Source: Mesodorylaimus sp. YZB2_4 (Eukaryota; Nematoda; Enoplea; Dorylaimida; Dorylaimidae). Taken from it: 64,000 nucleotides of DNA. Under the pieces are notes generated by a model. The model made no database searches. It was not told the origin of the DNA and saw nothing but the letters and a program-made list of their open reading frames with translations. This document shows, piece by piece, positions 44,371 through 54,556 of the stretch. The stretch lies in the NCBI GenBank assembly GCA_030248295.1, contig JASANH010000209.1:496001-560000 (forward strand), given 5' to 3'. Made by a program: the position numbers and the translations under genes. Numbering within the stretch: the first letter of the stretch is position 1; every line of letters begins with the position of its first letter.

Positions 44371-45334
44371 GCTAATATGATTAAAAGTCCCATGGAGAAT
44401 TGGGCTGACGCGGCCGAACCCGCAAAACTTTTTAAAAAACATAGGGACAAGCTGTGGGAAAAGTTTGTGTAGGCTTTTATAAAATAGAAATCCGCTCCAT
44501 GAATCAAAAAAAGATTGTCTTCGAAGGAGAGGGCACCTTGTCGAGCTCAAGAAAGCATAAGATGAAACATTTCACAAAACAGCGTTTGGAAATGGGGTGG
44601 GGGGTATGGCTGAAGTGGTCGACCATTTTTGAAGGGGGTTCGCGGTCGGCATGCGGTCAGGGGGAAGGTCGAGATTTTGTGCGGTCGACCTTTAGGGATG
44701 GCCCCTTGACGATTACTGACGAGCAGTCAGAGGGGCCGCTCACGAGACTGTGCGGGCAACCTGAATCAGTACTGTAGTAGAACCAGTCAGGATTAGATCT
44801 AGCCCCGCTCTACTGTATACCTCACGTGAGGCCTGTGCGCGGAAGTGCGGTATTCACGCGCGGCAAAGCGGACAGGGAAGAAATCCTTATCTAGAGATGC
44901 CAGTTACACTGTGCCGAATGAGACCCATTGGCGATCAATATGGTAATGCCTTCTTTTGAATTCACCAACCACCAGTCCAGGTTTCCAGCTCCTTTGTGGC
45001 TCTCCTGACCATTTATAGCAGAAAATGTCTGCTGGAGCTTGTTCAATGCAGAGGAACGAGCTTCCACAGTACCTATAATGTGCATAATTGTTTCAGTCTT
45101 ACAAGCGGAATGATCTTACAAGCGAGCGGTCCAAGATTTTCATGGCCCAAGCCTGGTGGAAAAGCTCATCCTGCAGAGTATCGATCACTAAGACATCGAC
45201 TCCTACGTCAGCCCCTCATCAATGGTGCATGGCGTGCCCCTGGGTGCCTGCATCTGCTCTGAGCGATGACACAATAGCTTAACTACTGGTCGAATGCACC
45301 CAGTAAGATGCCAAGCTGACGACCAGGTCCAATC
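44371..45334. other. No supported gene
   Basis: Short frames on both strands lack recognisable domains. Confidence 0.4.
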
Positions 45335-46202
45335 TGGACGGCGCGAATGGGTTGGGTTTCAGTTTTTAAAAATGGGTTTGGGTTGGGTTTTGGATTGGGT
45401 TCGACTGCAAAATTTTTGGGTTGGGTTTGGGTCGAATTGTGAACCAATTGTCGGACCTGGTCTTCCAAATTGCGAGAATCGTATCTGCGAATGCATAACT
45501 TTTCGTATAATGCCAGAGGATAGAATGCTACAAGCCGCCTGGAATCAGCTCCTACAATCTCACACTGATATCGGTGCAAATATTACTGCCGCGCTGCTAT
45601 CTCATAGAAGGTTGTTACCTTATCAGTCGGGCGCTTTTGTTAAGAAAAAAAGAGAAGGAAAAATTATGGACAGAAAATAGAAAATAGGCGCTACAAATGT
45701 CATCACGCACATTGTGTGGCAATAGTCAACGTACATAGTACGCTGACTTTTACATGTTAGGGGACAGAAGTGGAGGCTATAAGATTTACAGGAGGGGGGG
45801 GGCATAGAAGTTGTGCACGCGTATGTGCTTTCCACATGTCTACTGTATGCCTTTTGCTTTTATGCGTGCCCATAGTTCGCATGCTCGTTCAACGCTCCGT
45901 GATGACGCCACAAGCAATTTTTTCAATTCTCGAGAGAACACATGCAATAAACTTGAGTAGCAAAATTTTTGACTACTAGTCGATCGAGCCTGATTTTTCC
46001 AAGCTCGCAACTAGAGCAGTGTGAACAGTGAATAAGCAATGTGAAGTTATGCCGCACAGTATCACGCTGATAGCCACCCCCTTATTCCGAATCTGTCATC
46101 CCCGCGTGCGGTTGTGTTCTCACTCTCTGCCGACTAACGCTGCGTTTTTTCACGCCCCCCGTCTTAATACTGCATCAGTATTCGAAATCTCGAAAAATCA
46201 AA
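45335..46202 (+). repeat. Upstream part of segmental duplication, copy F
   Basis: Matches 40205-41276 (copy E) but is shorter, lacking the segment found at 40855-40980 and the extra 34 bp tandem unit. The GGGTTTGGGTTGGG block lies at 45345-45440. Confidence 0.85.
46079..46125 (+). promoter_or_regulatory. Conserved upstream module of gene F
   Basis: CCCTTATTCCGAATCTGTCA, then TCCCCGCGTGCGGTTGTG. It has GCGTGC where E, G and H have ACGTGC. Confidence 0.6.
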
Positions 46203-47666
46203 ATGGCTCGATTCTCTGCTGATGCTTCGTCTTATCTGATCACCTCGTTCTTGATTCCCGCTTTGATTTCGCCAAGCTTCGCCCCGAACATCGAAAAGAT
46301 CACTGGCAAAATCGACATCGCCTTTATCGTTGCCACCAACGAAGAGACTGAGCACAAGGATCTGAGGGAGGCATTCTTGGATCTGCCAAACTATGTCGAC
46401 CTGGGCGAGGAGAAAGTCAGGGTGGCCATCGTCAGCGCTCTGAGGGGGTTTTTCATCTGGAACGTCGCCTGGAATCTCTGGTTTAGGCTGTCTGGCGATA
46501 TCGATCGGTACCTGGCCTTCGCCGAAGAATTCAAATGGACAGGAGCAGCGTTGAACGAAAAATACGAGTTCCATACAGCCCAAAAATACGTCAAAGAATC
46601 CCTGTTCAATTTCAAGGACCAAGAGCGAGCCAAGTTGGTCTTTCTCTACATCAAATACTACGCGCAAGATTGGACGCTCTTGAAACGAGAGATCGACGAA
46701 ATGCGTTCGGAAGGCGTTTTCCACTACATCGTGTACAGCACTGATGCGACTAAGAGCACCAAAAACTACTCTGAAATCTACGCCCCCAAGAGGACCAAGG
46801 CTGTGACGAAAAGAGCGATGTTCCGATATACTATCGAAGAAGCCTGGAAATTCAAGGAGCTCATCTGGCAAGATCTTTGCACGAGCTGCTACTTCCAGCA
46901 GAAAGGAGGGAAGAAGTGTGCGCCTGCCCTGCGCCCGAATCTGAGTCAACCTGACTACCTCGGCGATGGCAACACCAAATGCCAGACTGTGGCTCCAAGC
47001 GACGTCCTGATGTGCGATGACGGAAAGTGCGAGAAGGAATGTGATCACCAGTTTCCCCAGGGACAAGAGCTCGACTGCGCCGGCGTCTGCCCTTTGCCAT
47101 CAGAAATGGAGAACTGCCCAGCTTACAGCAAGTGTGCCCCATGTCCGACAACGACGATCATGGCTACAAGCACGACTATTAAGACGTCCACGATGAGCAC
47201 GGCTGGGGAGAATGTGCAGGGAAAAGACACGGACAAAGATGAGGACACGAACTGGATGCTAATTGGGGTGATCATCGGACTGGCCGCTATCGTCATGATC
47301 ATCGTGATCATCATCGTCGTCCTCTTGGTCAAGAAAAAGAAAGCGGCCGCCAAACAATCGAAGAAAAAAGAATCTGCCTCCATCGACGGTCAAAGTGCCA
47401 TCACTTCGTCGAGGAAAGGACGTGCTGGAGCCAGCGCGATCAGTGGAAGCATGGACAGGCAGTCCAAGAAACCGAGCTACATGTCCGTGAACCCCAGCCC
47501 CAAATCGACCAAAGCCAGCGCCGAATCGAAGAAACTGACTAAATCGGTGAAACCTGGCTACGTCAGTGTGAAACCTGGTGCCAAATCGACCAAACCCAAT
47601 GCCGAGTCGAAGAAACTGACCAAATCGGTGAATCCTGGTGGCCGTACGCAGAAACCGCGTGGCTAG
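46203..47666 (+). CDS. Family member F: vWA-like type I membrane protein
   Basis: A single-exon frame of 487 residues whose first ATG at 46203 begins the signal peptide (LITSFLIPALISPSFAP), supporting the same start choice in the paralogues. The vWA-like region has NIEKITGKIDIAFIVA, LWFRLSGDIDRYLAFA and ERAKLVFLYI. The Cys module is of the E type (LDCAGVCPLPSEMENC). The membrane helix is at about 351-376, and the tail has one complete and one partial 27-residue repeat. It lies about 3.4 kb downstream of E in the same direction, in a duplicated segment, and is its closest paralogue in tail and flanks but not in ectodomain. Confidence 0.8.
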   Translation: MARFSADASSYLITSFLIPALISPSFAPNIEKITGKIDIAFIVATNEETEHKDLREAFLDLPNYVDLGEEKVRVAIVSALRGFFIWNVAWNLWFRLSGDIDRYLAFAEEFKWTGAALNEKYEFHTAQKYVKESLFNFKDQERAKLVFLYIKYYAQDWTLLKREIDEMRSEGVFHYIVYSTDATKSTKNYSEIYAPKRTKAVTKRAMFRYTIEEAWKFKELIWQDLCTSCYFQQKGGKKCAPALRPNLSQPDYLGDGNTKCQTVAPSDVLMCDDGKCEKECDHQFPQGQELDCAGVCPLPSEMENCPAYSKCAPCPTTTIMATSTTIKTSTMSTAGENVQGKDTDKDEDTNWMLIGVIIGLAAIVMIIVIIIVVLLVKKKKAAAKQSKKKESASIDGQSAITSSRKGRAGASAISGSMDRQSKKPSYMSVNPSPKSTKASAESKKLTKSVKPGYVSVKPGAKSTKPNAESKKLTKSVNPGGRTQKPRG

Positions 47667-49304
47667 TGAAAAAGTGTGCTGATGATGAGAAGAAGGGTGA
47701 AGAGGTAACGAACTCGTGTGATGAATGCTCGTTTTTTTTCTCGAAGTAAAATCATTAACTCCGGCTCTGACATGTGTGCTATCGATCGCAGGTCGAATTT
47801 CGTTAGCGCCGCTCGATTGTTGATAGTTGCGATCATCACGATCATGGCTGTTCGTACAATATGTTCAACAAGGGCGCAGCGTTTGGAGGGGTCCCTATTT
47901 ATGTTGTTTTTTTGCAGCATGGCTCTTGATATTGAACTTTTTTCAAGACGCTCAATGGAAGCATCAACTCTGGTTCTCTATTCGATCTGTCGAGTCTATG
48001 TGGCTGCTGATCTCTAGCTCTTCCTTGGTCCTCTTCGTTGAAACAATCAGTTGCATATGCGGGCGCCAATAGGAGCAATTCTAATTGTGAATTTTTTAAA
48101 TGACATCGAAATTCGCCATTGCGACGTTAAGCTCGCTCTGCTGGCATAATTAGATGGGCGATCGAAAAACGCTCACAGAAGTCGATGAAGCGAATATTAC
48201 TTGTTTTATTAACTAATTAAAACCCCCTTTTTCGCACGATATTCACCACCTGTTCTCTCTTCACCAGCGCCATCGGAAAAACACAACAGCAGGCGAGCGA
48301 CGCCAGTCAGTCAGTCTTGTTTTTTTGTTGGTGATCAGTTTGAATCGCGCTTAGACAGTCTAAAGGTCCACCAAATTTGAAATTAGAAGTTAAAAGCTGA
48401 GGGTGATTTTGGAATTGTTTTATCAGAACTTTGAACTCTGCTTAGCAGGGGGTGCTGCCCATACGACGTAGTTTTGGGCCGTTTTGAGGGGGCCTTTGAA
48501 AAAACGATTTTGTACGACAGGGGAGGGGGTGTTAAAAAAGCTTATTTTCATACGACGTCGTATTTGAATAGCTCCAACCCACAAAATTCTTACGCTGCAA
48601 AAAATCACATCAAAAACCCGTCGTTGATTATGTACCTGGTCGCTGACCTTGCACGCCAGGGGGTGGGATGGTCGAGCTGCTTTGACAGTGAGAAGGAAGA
48701 TGGAAGCCGCACGAGGAGACATTGTCGGCTGTCGAATAGGCAAGGTTCAAAGCCCGCCCGCCATCGCCCGAGGAAGTCAGTGTCGAAAGCAGGGTGCCGT
48801 CGAGTAGAGTTGCTCCCAGTAAAGGCACGCTGTGTGTGCTGGTCCCCGCACAGCCGAGCTTATAAGGTTTGACTGACTGCTAAAGGCAAAACGGGCTTCG
48901 GGCCATTTAAAAAACCTATGGATATGTCGATCAAAAAGCATGTTCTAATGGGAATATCGACTGGAAATGCAAGCAAAGCCGCACTTTGCCATGAATGGAA
49001 ATCATAGAGGATGCAATCACAAAGCGGGAGGGCGACCACAATTCGAAGGAGTTGGACATATACAGTAGGTGATAGAAGCGTATATTACATATTTGTCCAA
49101 ATCCTTGACAACCCAGCACAAGCAGATTTCTTGAGATGCTCATGACGATGGCAAATATCGATGAATGAGCCTGCCATACAAGATTTGGCATCCATAGATT
49201 CAAGGAGCGCACATCATGCAAAAGAGTTAGTGATTTTACTTGGAGAAAACACGATCACACGAGTTGATCACCTTTTCACTCATCATCTCACCGCATTCTT
49301 GCAC
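47667..49304. other. 3' flank of F and dispersed repeats; no gene
   Basis: Bases 47667-47765 are the family 3' flank. Bases 47826-47950 are nearly identical to 40855-40980 upstream of gene E. Bases 48460-48570 (inverse) are copy 2 of the repeat at 31768. Bases 48960-49040 resemble the inverted-repeat arm at 26075. Bases 49220-49304 are the 3' flank of pseudogene G. I see no gene. Confidence 0.6.
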
Positions 49305-50224
49305 TAACTACGCGATTTTCGCACCCGCCTAGCAGTAGGTTTCCCCGATTTCATTGGGCTTTTCGCTGGCATTGGCTTTAGGCGATTTGGAACTCGGTTT
49401 TATGGACACATTGCTGGGTTTCTTCGACTGCATGGCTGGCCATGCTGCCTCCGATCGTCAGGTCAGCCATCATGCTCGTATCAGCACCTTTCCAGACAGT
49501 CCCTGCACTGATTGAGCCTCCACCACCACGGATCGTCCTCGAAGCTGCAGCAGCAGAAGCAGCAACAGATTTTTTCTTCATCAGTTTCTGCTGCTTTTTA
49601 GCTGCGTCATGTTATGGTCATGTTTGTACTCATAGTCGTCGTTGTTGGACATGGGTGGCACTCGATTTAGTGCGGGCAGTTCTCCATTCCCGGTAGTGGC
49701 GAGATGGCGTGGTTCCTCTCGATCCTCCCGCAGATTCCAGTGCAGTTGGGCTTGTGTTTCCAGGGCCACTGGCCATTACATTCCTCATCGCATTTTTCGT
49801 CATTGCACACGAGAGCATCGCTCGGACCCACAGTCTTGCATTTTGTGCTGCTGTCGCCAAAGTAGTCGGGTTGACTCGATTTCAGGCGGAGGCCAGGCGC
49901 ACACTTCTTCCCACTCTTCTCCTGGAAACGGCAGGTCGTGCACAGATCTTGCCAGTTGAGGTCTTTGAAGCCCCCTGCTTCTTCAACCGCTTTTTTGAAC
50001 AGAACATCAAGCGGCATGGCCTTGTTCCTCTTTGGGGCAAAAATCTCAGGATATTTTTTGTTTTTCATGAGTGATGTTGCTTCGTCCTGGTGTGAAAAGA
50101 CCAAGGCGATGTCGATTTTGCCATTGATCTTTTCGATTTTCGAAGCCAGGCTTAGCGAAAACAGGGCGAGGACCAGTAACGAGGTGATCAGATGAGACGA
50201 AGCATTGGAAGTGAATCGGGCCAT
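49305..50224 (-). pseudogene. Family member G: broken vWA-family gene
   Basis: On the minus strand an ATG at 50224 starts a normal signal peptide (LITSLLVLALFSLSLAS) and the first vWA-like strand (KINGKIDIALVF). About 140 residues of the vWA-like domain are then missing, the frame resuming at IFAPKRNKAM. The Cys module follows but ends at a TAA at 49667-49669, just after MENCPH. The stalk and the membrane helix are deleted; tail sequence (KKKSVAAS, GGSISAGT) continues at 49581-49378 and then loses frame. The tail and 3' flank are closest to gene D. The upstream module is intact (50300-50350), so the locus could still be transcribed. Confidence 0.85.
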
Positions 50225-50299
50225 TGTCATTGTTCGAGCTTTTCGAATTGTGATGAACTTGAAGATGGCGGCTTGATAAAGGCAAGGTGAGTTACAGTA

Positions 50300-50350
50300 G
50301 CAGAGTGAAAACGCGACCGCACGTGGGGATGACAGATACGTAATAAGGAG
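50300..50350 (-). promoter_or_regulatory. Conserved upstream module of pseudogene G
   Basis: On the minus strand: CTCCTTATTACGTATCTGTC, then ATCCCCACGTGCGGTCGCG. The module remains well conserved even though the gene is broken. Confidence 0.55.
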
Positions 50351-50400
50351 CTGATACTGGTCAACTTTACTATTTGCATGGACCATTCTGTCGATTTTAT

Positions 50401-50960
50401 CAAAATTATTAGAAAAACATGTGGACAGATTGCTGCGTAATTATATTCAGATTTCGCCTGTTTAACATGGGTTCTGGAAGTGTGGTGAAGTTGGATTTTG
50501 GTTGATGGTCCACCTGTCTAGGGGTAGGGATTGCTGACAACTACACCACACCAATTAGTGCTTACCCAAAGTACGTCGACCATACGGCGTAAATCGACGG
50601 TGTTAACTTCGAGAGGGAAAACGAGCCATTGACTTTTATTACTACGTACGATGATATATGTCTGACCCACAAGAGAATACACGTCCTTATATACCCTCAA
50701 AAAATGCACCGAGCCTAGCCAGAAAATAAGTATGTCCAATAATTTGGATATATGCAAACCAGGCAAATGCACAGGACCTGGAGAAGGCGAACTGTTCTAA
50801 CGGAATAGAAAAGTATTCCGACCAGTCTTATGCGCCCAAGCATCCTCAAGACAGGTTGAAAGGTCAGTCCAGGACAAGAACTATATCACTGCTGTTGGTC
50901 TTGGCCAGAACTGTTGATTGTCGATATATTGAGCGGGAGATCAAATGAACTTCGCAACAG
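50401..50960. other. No gene seen
   Basis: Spacer between pseudogene G and the LINE relic; nothing recognisable. Confidence 0.4.
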
Positions 50961-52150
50961 ATCTATGATTGGTTGGATAGTCCTAATTATAAGTTCGTCC
51001 TGGCAGTTTATTTCGATTTGGCGAAAGCCTTCGATAAGATTCTTCATTGCTCTTTATCGTCGACACACCAAAATCATCATCGTGTCCCAGTCAAGTTGCT
51101 TGCGTGGATCAAGTCCTATTTATCGAGTCGAACCCAGCATGTCTCAATTCGTGACTGCGCCTCAGCTGACTTGCCATTGGTCAGTGGCGTCCCTCAATGC
51201 AGCGTGCTTGGGCCTGTATTATTTATCGCCTGTGTGGATCCTCTACTTGTGGATATCCTGACTTTTCCTTGGCTGCTTTTGCGGATGATTGTCGGCTTCT
51301 CGCTCCTATTAAAAATCTGGATGAAATAATTGGTAGACTTGCATTCAATACCGACAAAAAAATCCGTTGTTTATCGTCTCCGGGTATAGGGCATAGGGCA
51401 CAAGTAGTTCCCTGACCTGGCGCAGAAGAACAAATCTTACTCACAATAGACATGACTAGGTCGACCAGCAAATCAGGCGATATGCAAAGCACACTACACA
51501 CTATACATAGGGGGGGGGGGGGGGGCTGGATCTCCTTGACTCACGAGTAACAGCCAAAGTCAGGTTCCAACACATGCAAAATGCCCTCGACTCTCTTGAT
51601 CTCTGTCTGGTTCTGCCATACTCTATCCCGATTGGACTTTGATCCCAAACGAATATTCAGTGGCGTGGTGGAAGGCAACAACATTGCAAAAGCTTGAGTA
51701 TGGTGGCGTTTGTTGGGACCCTATTCTGTCCAAGGATATTCTGGAACTTGAAAGAGCTCAGAAGCTAGCCGCTCGATGCTGCTTCAATGACTGGACTTCC
51801 TTACGAATCTGCTTTGAATAAATTCGGTTAGTTATCTCTTAAAACCTGTCGTAAGCAACTGAAGCTTATCCAGTTTTATAAATTTTTTTATGGAATTCAG
51901 GAATATCACCACCAATACAAGAAACAAGTCGATTCTGGTCGTCGTCACAGCCAGAGATCAGTCCAGCCTCACCATCTTGTGGTCCCTGCTCATCATACAG
52001 TCGCTTACACGCAGTCGTTTGATTTTTCTGCAGTCACCTTATGGAACAAGTTACCAGCGGGCATAGCCGAGAGCAAGCTCAAGGGATCTTTTTATCGTCA
52101 CTTAAAAACACGATTTTGTAACTTTTCGATTGGTTTGCGTCTTCCTTGAC
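50961..52150 (+). mobile_element. Non-LTR retrotransposon (LINE) relic
   Basis: Pieces of a non-LTR reverse transcriptase lie in successive frames: FDLAKAFDKI near 51010, then SYLSSRTQHVSI, SGVPQCSVLGPVLFI, and the FADD active-site region near 51280 in a different frame. After a G tract, KLEYGGVCWDP near 51690 and ERAQKLAARCCF follow, and then the C-terminal part (AVTLWNKLPAGIAESKLKGSF) near 52030-52110. The order is that of the 3' half of a Jockey or CR1-like ORF2. Stops and frameshifts show it is dead and 5'-truncated. Confidence 0.8.
51510..51525. repeat. Poly-G tract in the LINE relic
   Basis: Sixteen consecutive G interrupting the reverse-transcriptase relic. Confidence 0.95.
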
Positions 52151-52500
52151 CAATACTTATTCTGGTAGTTTTTAATGTTCTGCTCTTCTCCATGTCTTTC
52201 AATGCCTGAGTGCAGTCTAACTGCTTCATTGAAAGTGTCATAAGTCATAATCCACCATAAATCAGCCCGCACTATTCGTGAAGATGTTTTTCAAGCAGCT
52301 GTGATAACGAATAGAGCAATATCAGAAGAAAGTGCGAGGCGAACGCAAAATTTGGCAATCGCAGATCGAGAGCACTAATGGTTAGAGTCTCCAGTGGAGT
52401 TAATAATTGAACTTCAAGAAAAACGAGCATTGATCACACGAGTTCATCATCACCTTGTCACTCGTCATCTCAATGCACTTTTGCACTCGCCACGCGATTT

Positions 52501-53865
52501 CTACGGCCGACCTCCACGTTTCACCGATTTCGTCAGCATCTTTGATTCGACATTGACTTTGGTCGATTTGCCTCCGGGTCCCGCGAAAATGTAGGCAGGT
52601 TTCTTGGACTGCACAGCCATGCTGCCACCGATCGCGCTGGTTCCAACACCTTTCCTGAATCCACTGCTGCTACTTTTCTCGCCATGGGTCATCTTCGAAG
52701 CCGCGGCACAGTCTTTTTTCTGCAGTTCCTGTTGCTTTTTGGCCGCCGATTTCTTTTTCGTGACCACGATCGCAACGATGACGATCACGACGATCACAAT
52801 GAGAGCGACCACGCCCATGATCGCCCCGATCAGCGTCCAGTTCGTCTCCTTTTCGCCCGAGGTCGTGTTGTTCTCGCTCTTCTCATCGTCAGCCATGGTC
52901 GCGTTCGTTCGTGTAGACATGGTCGATGCAGTGGCCGTGGTACACTGGCCGCACTTGAGGTAGATCGGGCAGTTCTCCATTCCTGGCGGTGGTGGGCAGA
53001 CACCAATGCAGTTGAGCTCTTGTCTTTGGGGCAGCTGGTAATCGCATTCCTCCGCGCAGTTTGGATCGCTGCACTTCACAACGTCGCTCACAGTCACAGT
53101 CTGGCATTTGGCGTTGCCGTCGCCGATGTAGTCACGTCGACTAAATTGGGAACGCAGGCCAGGGCCACACTTCCATGCTCCTTTTTCCTGGAAATAGCAG
53201 GTCGTACACAGATCTTGCCAGATGAGGTCTCTGAACTCCCAGGCTTCTCTGACAGCGATCTGGAAAATCACGTCGCCCGCAACAGCCCGGTTCCTATTTG
53301 GGGCGTAGGCTCTACCGAAGTCTTCGGCATCCGCGGCTGCACGGCTGCAAACGATGAAGATGGAAACGCCATGCCGACGCATAGCCTCGACCTCTAGTCC
53401 CAAGAGATTCCAAGTGAAGTTTGAACTTGTAATGTAGAGAAAGACCACCTTCGCTCGGTCTTGATCGTTGAAGTCGAACACTTTTTCTTTGACGTGATTC
53501 AAGGCGCCATGGAAGTCGTAGTAGTCCAAGAACACATCTCTGGGGATTCTGTTTATGGAGGCCCAGTACTGAGTGACATCGCCAGAAAGGTTAAACAAAT
53601 CGTACCTAACCTTCGATCTGCGTGAAGCTAACACAGCGGTGATAATGGCCACTCTGACTTTCTGCTCGCCCAGATCGACGTAGTTTGGCAATGCCGAGAA
53701 CGCAGTCTGTATTTCCTCGAACTCATTATGCATAAAGGGGGAAACAAGGAAGGCGATATCGATTTTGCCGGTGATCTTTTGGATGCTCGAGGCGAGGTCG
53801 AACAAAGTCAAGGCGAGGACCGAGAACGAGGCGATCAGACGAGACGACGCAAAGAATCGAGCCAT
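52501..53865 (-). CDS. Family member H: vWA-like type I membrane protein
   Basis: A single-exon frame of 454 residues from the ATG at 53865 (signal peptide LIASFSVLALTLFDLAS); the frame opens at 53934. The vWA-like region contains SIQKITGKIDIAFLVS, FNLSGDVTQYWASI and DRAKVVFLYI. The Cys module is of the E/F type (LNCIGVCPPPPGMENC, LKCGQC). The stalk has NAT and NNTT glycosylation sites, the membrane helix is at about 343-368, and the tail is shorter with KSTKVNVESKMLTKSVK, a single version of the E/F tail repeat. It reads toward the LINE relic. The family 3' flank follows the stop at 52500-52400 on the minus strand. Confidence 0.8.
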   Translation of the reverse strand: MARFFASSRLIASFSVLALTLFDLASSIQKITGKIDIAFLVSPFMHNEFEEIQTAFSALPNYVDLGEQKVRVAIITAVLASRRSKVRYDLFNLSGDVTQYWASINRIPRDVFLDYYDFHGALNHVKEKVFDFNDQDRAKVVFLYITSSNFTWNLLGLEVEAMRRHGVSIFIVCSRAAADAEDFGRAYAPNRNRAVAGDVIFQIAVREAWEFRDLIWQDLCTTCYFQEKGAWKCGPGLRSQFSRRDYIGDGNAKCQTVTVSDVVKCSDPNCAEECDYQLPQRQELNCIGVCPPPPGMENCPIYLKCGQCTTATASTMSTRTNATMADDEKSENNTTSGEKETNWTLIGAIMGVVALIVIVVIVIVAIVVTKKKSAAKKQQELQKKDCAAASKMTHGEKSSSSGFRKGVGTSAIGGSMAVQSKKPAYIFAGPGGKSTKVNVESKMLTKSVKRGGRP

Positions 53866-53924
53866 TTCGATATTTCGAGCTTTTTGAATTCTGATGAGCT
53901 TGAAGACAGAGGTTTGAAAAAAAA

Positions 53925-53972
53925 GTGAGAGCACAACCGCACGTGGGGATGACAGATTCGAAATAAGGGGCT
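53925..53972 (-). promoter_or_regulatory. Conserved upstream module of gene H
   Basis: On the minus strand: CCCCTTATTTCGAATCTGTC, then ATCCCCACGTGCGGTTGTG and CTCTCAC. It is the best match to the module of E. Confidence 0.6.
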
Positions 53973-53974
53973 GG

Positions 53975-54556
53975 CTACCAGCGTGGTAGCATTGATCTCG
54001 ACTTTACATTGCTATTCTCTTTCCTTGAAACATGGGCATAATCAGCCTGCAGCCATGATTCGACCAGACGTGCCCGCGAGATTTATAAGAGTTGTAACGC
54101 TACTTTATTCCTTTTTTCCTCTTAATGCGATACTTTTTGGGTGTGTTTTATGCGCTGGGTAGGAAACAGAGACCATATTTACTGGCTGTTCTGTCGGGTA
54201 AAGAAACATTGTGGCGCTCCCTTTTGAAAGTCAATTTGAAATTTTTGTGCTCTTTCGAGACCCATGTACTCCTTCATACGTATGTGCTATACGGGTGCCT
54301 GATTTAAGTTCCCGCCTTACTTAAAATCCAATATCTCAATAATCATTCAACCGAATCAAAAATAATTTTTCTCCACCTGCTCGAACATGAATTGGCGGGA
54401 TAAATCACATCAGACATTCGAACCGTCCTTCTCAAGCTTTCTTTACAAGCATTTAAATGTTCAATCAATTGTCGACTGTTGTGGCGACTTTTCCCACATA
54501 AGCCACTCGACCGTTCACAAACTCTTTTACTCCGAGCTACACACACATCCTTTCCA
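53975..54556. other. No gene seen
   Basis: Spacer beyond gene H. Nothing recognisable. Confidence 0.4.
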
